Shown: positions 34,705-48,900, counted from the first letter of the stretch. The stretch is 64,000 bases of DNA from Lichenostomus cassidix (GCA_008360975.2 CM039211.1:71259965-71323964); one strand, 5' to 3'. The notes: generated by a model from the sequence alone, not told the origin. Numbers and translations: made by a program.

Positions 34705-37700
34705 AGTCAAAATATATTTTTAACAGTTAAAGGGGAATAAAAATCTGTTTGTTGACTTTTCATCTTCATGACAGACCTAAATGAAACATTCTTCATTTGC
34801 ACTTTGTCAGAGGATAGATGGAAAGTGCCATCTGTAATATAATAACTGTGACCAAAGTGATGCTGCCTCAGAAGCCTAGCAACATATTCTTTCAAACTGA
34901 TTTTCTCTCTCTTTTTTTTTTTTTTTCCTAATATGTGGCACCTGCTACTAGTAGTTACAATCAGTTAATTTAGGCTGGTTTTAGCAAATATTGTACATTA
35001 ATAGAAAAGAAACCAAACTTGAAAAAAATCAAGGCAAAATATACATCAATTTACTGTGTCTGAAAAGAACCCATTTTTTTCAAAATTAAATGCAACAGAA
35101 ATACGTTTTAAGGAAAAAGGAAATATTTTATTTAGTTGAGCATATTTTCATATTTTACCTCCTTAAGATATTTGAGCAGTAAGATCCTTAATTAAGAATC
35201 TATGTCAGTACACTTTGAGTAGTTGGTATTTATGTATGTAAACACACCACAACCCTACAAAACAACAGGAAATTTTCTGCTAACCTAGACATTTTTAAGA
35301 ATTGCACTATTTGCTGTATAGTGGTTTCATGGAAGTTAAAAGTTTGTAGGTGGTTGGTAGTCCACAGCAGACCCCTGAAAGTTAAGGTCCTATTTATAAC
35401 AAAGGGAGAGGACAAGAGATGTAAAATTGTATTTATATTTTCTCTACATTTAAACATTTTTGAAGAAATAGCATAATTTGAAACTTTAACCATGAAAACT
35501 TAAGTGTTCTAAGGAATACTCATTGTGATTCTGCCCAAATCTCAAGATCTAGAATGGGGAATAGTAGTTTCTTTAAAACACAACTGTCCATTAACAAAAG
35601 ATTTGTACTTTCTTGAATATTTTTCACTTAAACCAAATTTATAGAACATAAATTCCTTCACTCCAAAGGATTTATTTTCAAAATATAAAGGGAAAATGGC
35701 ATGCAAAAGGAATATATTCCTAGTATAAATCCCAAGTTTTATTATTTTGTGGCTGATCCCTCAGACAGCAGTAGCTCATGTTACAGAAAAAAAATAAATG
35801 GAATTATGTCAGTTGCCACCATCAAAACATCTGATCCAGTTTGTCTTCACATCTTCACTCTCTTGTCCTGGATTGCAAAGGCTTCTTTCAAGAGCCTTAA
35901 CAGCCACAGTGTTGGAAGTACTGCAGGGTGCTGCTGTGTTAGAAGTTGTCAGAGTTGCTGATTTCCACAGAAATATGTTCCTGAGGGGGAATACAGACTC
36001 TCCTACAAAAGACTGGCTTTCAGTGAGTGCATTGAAGCTGCTGCAGACTCTGCAGGGCTGCCAGAGTGACCTCTGAGGCAGGAGGGCTGTGCAGCCCGTG
36101 CAGGGCTCTGCAGAATCTGTGCTGTGAAAATGGAGATTTAGCTTTTCTGTACCTCTTCCTCCTGCTCAATATCAAAGCTGCATTTTAAACAGAGGCAGAA
36201 GACCCTTACTCAAGGCTTTTAATAGCAGACAACACACATCACTTGCAACTGTCCTCCAGGGAGCAATGGTATTCTTGCAGAGGACTAAAGTACATCTCCG
36301 TCTCCAGTTACAATCCATAATTTCTCTGTTACCACGGCAAGAGTGCCTCAGGGGAAATAGATAAAATTTGCAGTATGCAGTGGGCAACTTAAAATGAAAT
36401 AAAGTCTTGAGTGAGGGTCTTTAGTTGTTCTTTCAGATAATTATGCATATTTAATAGAACCTGCTAAAAGCAAGGTTTCCCTTCTGATATTCAGCATTGT
36501 CTAGTTTTCCTCATCTACATAGAATGAGGAGATTTAAATTTCCTGTATAATCTTATAAATAATATGAATATATGTATAAAGAGTTTACTTTTCCCCTTAA
36601 TAGTTAGTAAATGAAAGTTGAATGGAAAAAGGTAAGAGAGAGTATTTGCCAACCACATAGGTTTAATTATTATGCCATTATTGTGTGCTGAGACCATGAA
36701 AGCTTTACCTCATCAACAAAAAGATGCATTAGCCTTTTGATTGCAGAACAAAGCCACTGCAATATTGTGTAGGATTTCTGACTTACTGTAAATTACAGGG
36801 TGGCTGGAATGCATCTATCAAATGTTATTTCTTGTCATGAAATTTAAACTTATGCCATTTATTTATCCATATTGTTGTATATGAGCAGAAGATGAGTGAG
36901 TGTTATTTGCTCTGCACAAACCCATGGTGGGATATCCAAGGTAATAATGTGGATAGTCAGTGTTCTTCTGGGAGTTATTTTTGTGAACCAAATAGCAGTT
37001 CATGTAAGGTAAATTGTTCCTCTTCAGTTTGTGCTGAGTTAGAAAGTTGTTACTTTGGAAGACAGTGCCATAAAATTTAAATATCATGGGCTTCCTTGGC
37101 ACTGTGATTCATGAGGCAAATAACAGCACCATTAAAAAAGAGTGAAGTAGTTATCCCATTCAAATGCAAAGTCTGGGATTTGAAATAGTTGAAATATTCT
37201 CATGAAACATCAATGAAAATTACTGACTCTGGCTGATGGAAGATGGAGGGCACCAGAGATGGGCACGTTATTGCTGCCTATTACAGATTTAGAGAAGCTG
37301 TTGAGAGGTTAACACAGCAAGAGGTGATGTGGCAGTATTGGGCAAGCTGATGGGTTACTCCTAAATTCTGAGTTTATCATGAATAAACAGGGGCAGATAT
37401 TCTGCTGTTGCCTGTGGCAGTATGCAAAGCAGGTATTTCATCAGATTGAAGCCTTTCTACTGAGGTCACCATGTAAACAGTTAATGAAGCAGAAACACTC
37501 CAAGGATTCATTGACTGAGAACATTTAGATGTGTTCTGTATAACTGTTCAATTGGCAGCAGTGGAATTACCTCACTGATGCTTTAAAGAAACTGTGGACA
37601 CTGTACTCCCCCAGCATTAAATGAGGTGTTCATAATTAATTTCTTATTTTCTAAGCCAGTGTAGCAGTTTGAGCATAACTTTTATTAAGCATTGCAAAGT

Positions 37701-40639
37701 TAAAAGGGGAGGAAAAAGCCTAGAGGTCATAAACTACTTCACACAATTTAGAGTGCAATAAGGAGTTATTGCTGCACTAGTGCCTGTTAATGTATCTGCA
37801 ATTTTCCATCGGGTTACCTTTCTTTCACCCAGGAATTGCCTAGTAACCAGTTACCACATAATCCTACATCACTGTGATAGAACTTAACACAAAAATAGTT
37901 TAAGATGTAATTCATGATCCTACAAATGCATGTTGTCTTGTAGTATTCTGCAAAATCCCAAATATTACTGGAGCTAGCACAGCATTTTGTGAGTTACGGG
38001 AGCATCTTTTTTTAAACATGTTAGTATTTCCTTGGACATCAAAGCCTAATAAATCCTCTATCACATCTCCTCCAAAGAGCTCTATTATGGTCAGCTAAAG
38101 AGTAAAACTGGTAAAGCTTTCCTGATACTGATTTGTATTCATGCAAATCACCCTGTGAACCCTCAGGTTGGCAATGAACTGCTTCCCCTCACCATCTTCT
38201 CTCAGTTACAGAAATAGAAATGCACGTCCCATAAGAGTAGTTCTTTAGGAATAAATGACAGATGTGGAGATTTTAGGACCAGGAGGAGCTATTATGACTT
38301 CTGTGTAACAGGCTATTGGGTTTTTGAACAGTGTCAAGCCCTTAAATTGGCTGTGTTAAAAGCACATATATGCATGTAATTCATCTTCCAGAGCAGAGAG
38401 TGTGAACTGTTTCAGTGCCTTTGTCACTTCTATTGCTCTTCCCAGGAACACACCTAGGGATCAATCCTCATGCTCAGATTCATCTGCCAGATTCCTCCTG
38501 GAGGCTGGGGGACTATGTACCTTTTCTTCTTCCCTCACAATTGCTTTCTGAATGTACATTTTTGCACCAGCAGCTTCTTTGAGCTTCTCCCACTTTAGAG
38601 ACAGCAAAAGTCTTGGTGTGCTCTTTCATGAGTAAATGACAACTCTTCATATGTGGCATCTGCATTTTACTCTTTAAAATTTTTTTTAAAAAGCAAATTC
38701 CCAACAACTAAAAGCATGCTTTATCTTTAGGCCATGGAAGCAGTGCCTTTGAAATCTGTGATAAATGTTCAAACACATAAAGCTCCCTGTACTTGTGGAG
38801 ACAGCAGTGAAGAGTGGCATTTCCATGACTTAGCAAAGATACCCAGTAGGTGAAGTACTGTGTAACTCTTAGTGTGATGGAAACTCTAATGATTAATGTG
38901 TGGCTAACAACTTGTTTAAAGGAACCCTGCTATTCCAGTTTCACTCCACATGACTGCTCTTATGCTGTACAATCGTTACTGTGCCATGGGAGATGTTTCC
39001 AAAACTCATAAATTCTCTTTAGTAAGATTAAGCTGATAGCCTTTAATGAAGGCTTTAAATGTCTAATAGAGAGGACTCCATACTAAATTAGGCAACATTA
39101 TTCATACATAAGTGTATTGACACTGGGCATCCTCCAGTATTAGTAAAAGGCAACTTAAACATTGATTATGAACCAGTTTGTTATGAAAATTGAATTTTTT
39201 TTAGAATGCTAGTTTAGCGTGTGTGCCTGTACTGATATTTATACATGTACATATGTGCAAACGTGTACATACCCACGTGCCAAATCCATATTTCTGAGAT
39301 ATAAAATATGATACAGAAAAATCACCCAGTAACTTCAGTGTCTCATGAACACTCCGAGCCAAGGGGCAGAAGATTCATTCAGGTCTAGCTAATCAGCATC
39401 TTGCTATCCAGCTAGTGCCATAAGAGAAGTCTGTCTCATCTGTTGGTTTTCAACAACGGGAAGGTTTTGATCCATCTGTCACACAATTCCTCCCATTTCT
39501 ATTTAGAGAAACATGCAATCTGTTCCATTAATAAAATGTCGCAAGTCGTTTCCTCCTTCCATGCAGCTCTAAACCCACTTGACAGGTGGATATTTTGACC
39601 TGTACATGGTGCAAAGCATTGAGTCATTTTAGTAAGTGTATGTCTCCACAAAGAAAAGAAAGATAGACACTAATTAAAACCTGGATAAGTCATCTGGAAG
39701 ACTGGTAGCACACTCTGGCATTTGTTAATACAATACAAAAGTCACTAATTATAGTAGTATTGTTAGTACCATTGAAGTTATAACAGCCTGTCAGAAGAGC
39801 CATTATAAACCACTATATTCAGGTGTTCACAGCGACAACCATAAAAATTAAAATAAAGCTGAAATTTGGCATGTGAGATTTTGGGTTGGAGTAATTTTTT
39901 CCTTTAACAAACTGGTCAGGGGGGTGCTTGTGGCTGAACATACTTATGTCTAACTTTGGTGTTTGAAAACCTTACTTTCAAAACCTCTTATAAAGAAAGT
40001 TGTTTGTTCCTAAAGTAAACACTTTAAGATTGAAAAAATGCCAGTTTAAATCCTGTTTCTTCTGTTTACTGTGATCCTAGCCATTTATCTTCTGTTTTGG
40101 TCACATACTTCAGTATCTGTATATCTCTAAGAGCTGAGAAGTTGAATAGAAATAGTCAACAAAGAAAGGTACCAGGATAAACACTTTTGCACATCTGGCT
40201 ATTAATATCTCAGTTCTTCAAGTCCTGTCTTCAAAACTCCACTCAAGACACTGAGGAAGAAAATAATATCTCCTTTTCTTGGCTCCCTTTTGTCCTTGTA
40301 CACTGCCAGCTACTTGGGGTAGGAGTTGTTCTTTGCTGATGTTTATACAGTGCTTGTCCCAGTGGGATCTAAACCTCACTCAGATAAAGCACAATGGGAA
40401 CACCAAATACCACAGAAGAGAATGTTTGCAAATATTCTTTGTATGGGTGGATGCTTTTAGGATTTTACAGGAAGTCAATTACCCCTGTACATCTGCTAAA
40501 ATGGACCAATTCAACAACAGATGGAAAAATTAAAGATCCCAACCCTTAGATTTTCATGGCATGTTAGTTCATAGAGGTAATGAAAGAAAACTGTTTATAT
40601 GTTTTACCTACATTAGTATGGTTAGATCCCATAAATTAT
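34705..40639. other. AT-rich single-copy sequence, nothing recognised
   Basis: Almost 6 kb without a recognisable repeat family or exon. Isolated motifs include a T run near 34913-34926, an ATGCAAAT octamer at 38141-38148 and a CACGTG E-box at 39274-39279. Frames are at most 92 codons, many overlapping on opposite strands around 35700-36390 and 36860-37100. Confidence 0.45.
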
Positions 40640-40930
40640 GCAGGACACCATTAATAAGTTTCATTATGCATCAGATTACAATGTCCTCATTCCAGCAGCA
40701 GTCTCTGATTAATTACACAGCAATCACTGAGGAGCTGACATTGCCAGAGATGGGGGATTACCCTGTGTGCCCCTTGGTGCAAGCAGTCATTAATATGATG
40801 GCACAAGGATTTGGGATAACAAATCAACCCGCCTAGAACAGACCCAAACTCATTAAAGTTTAAAAGTTGTACGTGTTTAATCTTTATTTTAAAAAGTAAA
40901 CACAGGGGGGATTTGCCTGATAATAGTACC
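40640..40930. promoter_or_regulatory. Candidate conserved noncoding block
   Basis: This is single-copy-looking, moderately GC-rich sequence inside an AT-rich desert. It carries homeodomain cores ('tctgattaattacacag' near 40706-40722 and 'cattaatatgatgg' near 40789-40802). Frames on both strands cross it (91 and 110 codons) without domain signature. The enhancer idea rests only on motif content. Confidence 0.2.
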
Positions 40931-41507
40931 TTGGGTTTTCCTTTATCCAAATAAATCTGCTTGTGGCAGCAATGCAAGAAAATAACAAGACGACTTAATA
41001 AGATGCAGCAGGTAAGCATAAAAACTCTTTACTTCAGGACATTTTTTGCAACATTTTCTTCTTTTATTGCTTTTCTTTCCTACTTCCTTCTCTTCACACA
41101 AATACAGAGAAGAGCAGTTATCAGACATGACTCCAAAATCCAGAATGAAGTGAGTTTGGGCCAGGCTGGTTATACCTGAGCCATCTTTTTTATCCACATC
41201 TTTTACAGAATCTTGATTCTTAGCCTAGATGGCATAAATTGTCTTGAATCCAGGTGATCCCAAGGCTGTGGAATCTGAAGATTGGTGCCCTGATTCATGT
41301 CTGCATTTGCATCCAAGGTAGCTAATTGGTTCATTATAGACCAAATCCAGTCTGAATTTATTTAGAGAATGTATTTGGGTATGGAAAATCAAGTGTCTTC
41401 CCTGCTGGTCTTTGTGGGACACTAATCTGAAACTCAAAAGAGTTCATGGTGAATGTATAAAATGAAAAATGTAAGTAAATAAATATGAAGAAGATAAGAA
41501 AATCCCT

Positions 41508-41676
41508 GAAAACAAAAAGCAAAAAGAAAAACCAAACTAAAAAACAAAACAAAACAAAACAAACAAAAAACCCCAAAACATAACAAAAACCCCCAAAACA
41601 TAACAAAAAAAAAAAAAACCACAAAAAAACCCAACAAAAACCAACAACTAACCAAACAAACAAACAAAAAGAAAAG
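41508..41676. repeat. A/C-rich low-complexity tract with 20-bp tandem pair
   Basis: The plus strand is mostly A and C, with (CAAAA)n, CCCC runs and (CAAA)n at the 3' edge. A 20-bp unit starting ccccaaaacataac is repeated in tandem at 41571-41590 and 41591-41610. It is the inverted counterpart of the G/T-rich tracts at 6680 and 28951. The hydrophobic minus-strand frames (85 and 101 codons, Phe/Leu/Val/Trp-rich) are artefacts. Confidence 0.92.
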
Positions 41677-41831
41677 GATTTTTTCTGCCAATGCTTATAC
41701 TACCAGCTGAATACCCTAAATGATGATATCACTAATTGGCAACTCCTTGCCTGTGGAATGGGTACAGAGAGATACCTCTGTATGGTAGCTTAGTTCTTCA
41801 GAGAAATAAATCACTTTGAGATTACTTATTT

Positions 41832-42266
41832 CATAGAATCATGGAATGGTTTGGGTGGGAACTAACCCTAAAACTTATCTCGTTCCAACCCCCTACCATG
41901 GACAAGGACAGCTTCCACTAAACCAAGAAGGTCAGATCACCATCCAGCCCAGCCTTGAACACCTCCAGGGATGGGGCAGCCACAGCTTCTCTGGGCAACC
42001 TATGCCAGGGCCTCATCATCCTCACAGGGAAGAATTTCTTCTTAACATCTAATAAAAATCTCTTCTCTTTTAGTTTAAAGCAATTCCCTTTGTCCTATCA
42101 CCATGTGCTTATGTAGAAAGTCACTATTCATCTTTTTTATGTGCCACCTATAGGCACTGGAAAGGGCTCTAAGGTCACCCTGGAGTCTTCCCTTCTCTGA
42201 GCTGAAAAGCCCCATCTCTCTCAGCCTGTCTTGGGTAACTCCATCCCTTGGAACACCTCTGTGGCC
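41832..42266 (-). mobile_element. CR1 LINE 3' fragment with end of ORF2
   Basis: It starts with the inverted terminus 'catagaatcatggaatgg', runs through 'accatggacaaggacagc', 'agggatggggcagccacag' and 'aagaatttcttcttaacat', and continues past the ORF2 stop into coding-derived sequence. Similarity becomes unclear after about 42265. It is about 430 bp. Confidence 0.95.
42075..42235 (-). pseudogene. CR1 ORF2 C-terminal remnant
   Basis: The minus-strand translation includes QDRLREMGLFSSEKGRLQGD, matching the conserved C-terminal segment of CR1 ORF2 (consensus type EDRLRELGLFSLEKRRLRGDL). About 50 residues remain open and the reverse transcriptase itself is absent. It shows this copy was generated by 5' truncation. 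Confidence 0.9.
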
Positions 42267-45200
42267 AAGTGACTGACAAGACAGATATTTCTGGCACTCT
42301 GCTCTGTAATATTTGGACATGGAGCCTGTAGGCAGCAAGGACAGGGGATGATCCTGCACTAGAGAGAATCATTGTGTTAGTCTTGGTCCTGTGCAAAGTC
42401 TCACCACCTCCAGTGAGACTCGTCTGAGATGCCCAGAGTGTTCCCACCTAAATTCTTCAGGAAAGAAAAAATGCCACATCAAACTTAAACTAGACACTGG
42501 GGTTGAAATTGCCAGGGAAACAGACATATTTCAGGATGCTGAAATGCTGCCAGGACATTTATTTCAATGCCTCTATTTCTTGAAAGATTTTTGTATAACC
42601 CTTTACTGGCCAGAACCTTTAAGTCTGTGAAGCTCATGGAGACCACTGCTTTTGTTCATCTTTCAGGGACAGTGAAATAATGCAATTCCCAAAGAAACAT
42701 AAGAACATTTGTGCTGTAACTCTCTCCCTTCAGAGCCCTGTTTTAATGTATGCAACCAACTGAAAGAGGAAACACATCTTAAATGTGTTGAGGTGTTAGC
42801 AGCTGCTACTTGATGGAACATCAGGAAGGCTGTGCTGAACATTCATTAGATACTGAGTTTTTCATGCTTGTTCTCTGTGATTTTTAGATGTCCTTCAAAA
42901 ACTCAGGTTGTTCGTGGTGTTCTTCTTGGTCTTGACCCTGTTTGCTATTTTATTATTCTTTACATATAACTGCATTCTTCAAATATTTTAAAGGTTTGGA
43001 GTGGGCCTGAATCAGGAAACAAGATTTTTAAAGATTTTATTAAAAGATGCGAAAGTCTATCTCAAAAATTAAATGGTTATTTTTTACAGTGCTGGGGAGG
43101 GCAGAAATGATCTGAGGCTGCATCTGGCTTACAGTCTGTCAGGAACTGTGGGGCAAGGGCAAGGGAGCTGGATCCTGGTCTCACTCAATCAACTTTCCCA
43201 ACATTGGGTATGGGAACTCAAGGTATCCTTTAGTGTGCTAGAAAATTGCCCACTTCATAAATATAGCTTATACTATTTTTCAAATTTTTATTCCATAAAA
43301 CACAAGCAATCACACAAAATTGCATTCATAAACCCTTTCTGAGTTTACAGAGAGATTACAGCACAGACATTTTCCTCCATGGTTTCAGTGGAAGGCAGAG
43401 TCAAACACAAACTAAAGAGAGAACAAACAAGCCTGAAGAGTTTTGGGTTGAAAACATCCTATGTTGCTACTAATGTTTGCCAAAGATATCAAAGATGTTG
43501 AGAGACAAAGATCTGCCCTATATAGAGACTCCTTGCTGAGCACACTCTGCACCAGATCACTGATGCTTAATCCTCTCCATGCTTGCTTCATGCTGTATAA
43601 CAGCTATAGCAAAAACATTTTCCTTTCCAATAATAGCCCATATCTGTAATTTTTTTGGTTCCACAGAGTCAGAATGCTTCAAATCACATTGGTGTCACAT
43701 TAAACCCAGACACTCTCTGTGAGGCAGTGCTTCCCAAAATCTGGGAAATTTGAAGCACATGTTCCTCTGAATAGGTAATGAGGGAAGCTGCTGAGCATCA
43801 TTTTCTGGCACAGAACACCCCTGAGTGTCCTGTGTGTCTCTGAGAAGTGCTGTACTCTGCAAACTCCATACTTTTGCCTGTACATGGCTGTTTCTTGTTC
43901 ATTACTGTTTTCTGCATGGTGTTTTGAGGGAATCAGGCTTCCCTCCTTCCTGCTGGATACTGACATTGAGTGAAGGCAAAAAATTACCCTGTTATTTCTA
44001 GCAGTGATGCTGCCAGCCTTGTGGACTGTTATAGTCCTTGTAGTTTAGTGACAATTATGTTTCCAAGACAAACAGCCTCACTATCTCTATTGCTATATTC
44101 CCCCAGTGAAAGGGCTCTCAAAACAAGCTTGATACCTGAATTTTCATATCTCCATTGGGCAGATGTAATTGCTGACTTCACTACATGTCTCTGTCTTGCT
44201 GTGCCTGTTAAGATTTCATCTTTATTTCTGGGATAAGTTTCCCCTTGCTGCCTTCACTTCCTACTCCAGCTGTCAAGCCCATATCAGACATCCTTTCAGA
44301 CCCTTTATCTTTTTTTTTTTTTTAAATTCATTTTGAGTGCTCCTGGCTTCCAAGTATTTTTATTATGTCTCCAATAAATTGGCCTCTCTGCAAAATAATG
44401 AGCAAGGCCACAGTCCTGGCAGAAAGGAATGCAGTAGTGCCCCTGCACTTACAGGAACAGATATAACCACTGCGGGAGCACTTTGAACTCATTCATAAAT
44501 TGAAATTCGTCCTTTGGCAGTTAGACATGGTCACTAGGAGGAAAAATTTCAAAGGCAAAAGGTGACCTGAGAACACAATAGCTTTTATGTTTTGGGATAA
44601 GAAAGCCCAAAGGAAGGACTGAAATGACCCTGAGGTGACTGTGTTAGTCAGGTCTGTAGTTGCATCCTATCTCTGTTCAAACAGCACTGATAATGTCTAG
44701 CAGGTCACCTCATTAATCTGTATATTCTTGTACTCATAATTTTTTGCTTTATGGGGGAAAAGAAAGCACAAGATTTTCCCCAAAAACATATACTCCCTGG
44801 CTGATGGTACAATCTTTTCTTAGCCTTAGTTATTCAAGAATAAACTAATGATAACAGCACTTCCCTGTATTTCAGGGGTGTTGCAGAGATATATATAAGA
44901 TGCTCACCTCCCAGATAACTATTTGAGGCAGTGAGTGCCTGCAGAATTCCCAAATATTCTCTTTCTTAATCTCTATGAAATTACTGTGCCCAAAGCTTCC
45001 TGCTGTATATGGTCTTAACATTTGTCCTGGTTCAAATGAAAAGGGAGTAAAACACTCTCTGTTGGATGGTGCAGTATTTTACATGTCCCCCCAAGGACAC
45101 TCCCAGCCTCCATAGCAGTGCATGAGACAACAGTGCAGTAAAAGTGATGACAAAGAAAGCACACCCATGAGAAAAGTCCTTATCACTGCTCCTTACTCAG

Positions 45201-45729
45201 ACTCTGAGAAATCACTAACATATTCCTTCAGAGAAACAGCACAGAATTGAAAAACATCCGTGTTATGTAAGCTTGGAAGGATCAGAGATGACATCTTCAT
45301 TGCTTCAATTTTCATTAGCTGCAGGCCATTAAACAGGCATTTGTGGGCGTAATTCTGTATATATAAAACCACTGAAACATTCATTACACACGAATGAATG
45401 AAAATAGACCCCAGTCATTTCTGTGTGTGACATTTCGTGTAATAAAAATGACCACAGGTTTTTCTCTTGCTCTCTTCTCCTGCTACAATTCTGATAAATA
45501 CCAGTATTTATTTCCAGGCCTCCTTTGTGACTTTTTATCTCTTGTGATGTAATAGACTTTCCAAAGAGAAGTTGTAGCTCACCCACAGGAAACTGCAGCT
45601 AGGCAATGATGAGGTATCAACCAATCCAATCAGTCTCTGAGCCATCAAGGAATATATTTTAATTATTTTAAAACTAATCTAGGTTCAATTTTCTTTCAGT
45701 TTGCATCTGCAAACTAAATAGTCCTTTAT
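42267..45729. other. Unique sequence, nothing recognised
   Basis: No exon or interspersed repeat is recognised. A T run of about 15 lies near 44310-44324. Frames of at most 94 codons are without domains. Confidence 0.45.
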
Positions 45730-45906
45730 GAGTGGAATGAGTTGTCCAGAGAAGCTGTGGCTGCCCCTGGATCCCTGGCAGTGTCCAAGGCCAGGCTGGA
45801 CAGAGCTTGGAGCAACCTGGGATAGTGGAAGGTGTCCCTGCCCATAGCAGGGGTGGAATGAGATGAACTTTAAGGTTGCTTACAACCATTCCATTATTCT
45901 ATGATG
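45730..45906 (+). mobile_element. CR1 LINE 3' tail, sense orientation
   Basis: 'gttgtccagagaagctgtgg', 'aggctggacagagcttgga', 'gcaacctgggatagtggaag' and 'gtgtccctgcccatagcag', ending 'cattattctatgatg'. It is about 175 bp and well matched to the CR1 3' UTR, hence probably a fairly young subfamily. Confidence 0.95.
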
Positions 45907-48900
45907 ATTTCTTTCCACATGACTCTCGTGTCAGGCAGCCCAGCACTAAGCAGAGAAAAGGAGGAATTGGCAGTGTTAATATATTTTATATTATCACTAC
46001 AACTTCCAGCTTGCATTAGTGGGACAGGGAATAATTTGTGTGGTGGAAGGGCATTGGAGAAAATCAAAAAGTCAAAAAAACTCTTGCAAACAACATGTTT
46101 GTAATAATCAGTTCTCCCCCAGAGAAACCAGTGGAAAAGACAAAGCTGCTGATGCCTGGTTGCCTGCTGAGAGCTACAGACCTTGCACAACAAAGTTAGA
46201 TCCAGTTTGCAGAGCTGTCAGTCTGGCAGCAGTGGCAGAACTTTGTCACGAGGAAGGGAGTGGTGTAAATAACAAGCTTATGAGTCTCTAATCTCAGGCA
46301 GACACAAGCTTCTTGGGCCAATTCTTTTCTTTTTTAATAAGCTGCTAAAGTTGGAAAGTGAAACCTTTATTTAAACAATTAGATAAAGTGCTAAGCTTTC
46401 AAAAACTCTTGATCATGTACAAAGAGACTTCAGTGGGAAATGTTTCTGTGTATGGATACATAAATCAGAGCTTTGTTCAGTGGATGGATGTTGAGACATG
46501 TTCAAATTTTCTTCTCAATGGAGAAAGAACTTGAAATTTTACTTTTTCTAAACTCAAGTAGCAATGAGAAAATCTTTAGTTGTCAGCTTGTTGTAATCTA
46601 TTCAAAGGCAGATTTGAATGTCAAGAACTTCAGCAACATGGATTGTGTTCATTCAAAGATTAGAATTGTATATCCAAGACCAATAATATTGTAAGATTCC
46701 AGTCTAATAGGTACTCTATAGTAAAAAATTATGATCATAAAAACAGTTTATTTACAACCTGTAGGTTGTCATTTCTTAGGAAAGAAGAGAAAGGAAAAAT
46801 AACAAGTTTTAAAATATGTTTTTCTTAAATGTTTTAGGTAAAAGACCATGGGAGAAACCAAACAATTCCTTCCTGTGCCACTGAGAAAAGGGAAAAAAAA
46901 GAAAACACACCACCTCAAAATGGCACCCGACGTCCAGACCAGACCAAAACATATGCTTAATTAAAATAGAATAAGAAAATTAACAGGGGGGGGAAAAAAA
47001 GTCATGTTCCCAGAAACTATAGTGCTAGGAAAACATCAGGAAGAAAATGACACACATTTCCATAATGCATAGTGCTTGGCTGTGATTTTGCTGAGAGGCA
47101 TAAAGGACTTGGAGCCTCCACAAAATGTGTAAGGACATCAAAGCATATTTTAGCATCCAAATCAGAAGTTATCCCTCTCAGTGTCAGCTGGCATTTAGGG
47201 AAGCATCAGGAAGCCAAGGAGGTGAAAAGAAAAGCAGCAACGGCAGAAAGAGTTTTCTAATAATTCCTAGAGGAATTCTAGGGGTACTGGCCAAGCAAAG
47301 GCATTTTTCCCTTGAAGGAAATACTTCCTGGCTTTTCCTTATGCATTAAAAAATAAATCCCCATATTACAGAAGTGCCTTAGACAGCAGAAGTGCCAAAG
47401 CTGCATTTGGAAAAAATGTTTCGGTTCCAGTTGGAAATATATAGAAGATCCCAAAGGTTACTCTGTTGAAATAACTGTGTGTGGTAATATCAAAACAAAA
47501 ACACATGTTACATCTTGGAATGCATTTATTGGTTCCTCTACCTGCAGCCTTTCCACAGAGTCTGTTTTTAGAGAGCAGTCCCTCAAATACTGAAGATGAA
47601 ACTGACTATACTCATTTAGGGATGATAAAAACAACAAAAAAATGCTTTGGCATGTTGCTGTTAGCTGAAGGGCTCTCCCTTTAATTGGCATAAATTTATA
47701 TAAATAATTAACCAGCACTGTACATGGATGACTAGGCATGATAATAGAGATGTTTCCTTTTGAGGTTAATACTGTATTCTTTGTAACACCAAATAAACCA
47801 GGCAGCTTGTAGGAGCAGTTTGCTTCTTCCTGAATTGGACTGCAAATGTTCACAAATCATATTCTGCTAACCAAGACCCTCAGGGCAAGGAATGGAAAAG
47901 GGCTGTGGTTTCCAGGGGAGGAAAAGAAAAGATAGCTCAGCCTGTGTTTTTAGGACTGATTATCAGTATAGCATATAAATATTTTCAAACTAAACTGGAC
48001 AGCCAATCTATATTTTTCCTATAATCTGCAGGTAAACATTGTAGTAGCATAATATTAAAAAAAATTAAAGTTTTAAAATAATATTGAGAGGCAGAGCCAA
48101 AATCTGCCCTGCATTATGTATAGCTCAGCCGGGTTGGATTGCATGATACTTGTGTGAAAGAAACCAATCTAGCTGGGAGGATTTCCTGTAGTAATTTGTA
48201 TTAAAAATATCCCAGCTCAGATTCATGAAGCACAGATAGAGCAGGGACCTCAAACCAAGCTCTGAGTTATTCCTATGCCTCCATCAGCCCAGCTGCACCA
48301 GTCTCTGCCACCCTCAGCTCTGTCACTCAGTGCTACCTGACCACCGCAAACAGCTGCAGACAAAACCTTCATCACACCTAGGACTGTTCCTTGCCTCTTG
48401 GAAAATGGTGTTCTGTTGATTTTTGATCTGGTTGCAACCTTCTGAGCTGACCTTCCTGCTCAGGGCAGAGCATGTGTAGAAACAGATTATGCACATATGT
48501 GTTACAATGTGTTATTTTTTTTCCTTTCTGAGAAGAAAAAACATTGAATCAGTAACATAAAATAGGCTGAGTTAACAGTTCTGTGGACAGTTTCTAAAGA
48601 ATAAGGTGTTATTTCAGTAAGACTTACCTCTTTCCAAAAGAAAAAGGAAAGATGTGAACAATCTCTCTGATATTTTTCATTGCAGAAAATTTTGCCTTAA
48701 TTTAACAGGTTCTGCAGCTGTTGAAAACTGATTTAATGCACCTAATGCAAGACAGAATGAGACAGCAAAGTAGATTTTGCATGACAGTCAAATTATCCCA
48801 GAGAATGGGAGGTTTTCTCAACCACGTACCACTCCTCATCTCTGTGCCACCTCCACAGGGGTTTTGAGACTCCTGCAGGCTGCTTCAGATTTAATTTTGT

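Noticed and set aside
34477..34730. Arg/Glu/Gly-rich and Ser/Pro/Leu-rich frames
   Set aside because: Both are the two strands of the CTCCT array.
41358..41691. Hydrophobic frames resembling a membrane protein
   Set aside because: Phe/Leu/Val/Trp content comes from the reverse of the A/C-rich tract; no positive-inside pattern or real helix boundaries.
45000..45090. Possible LTR beginning at 'tgtcctggttcaaatg'
   Set aside because: Only a short resemblance, with no TATA, poly(A) signal or terminal repeat in suitable positions.
47458..47853. 131-codon minus-strand frame
   Set aside because: Ordinary composition, no domain, no splice or promoter support; within the length expected by chance in 64 kb.
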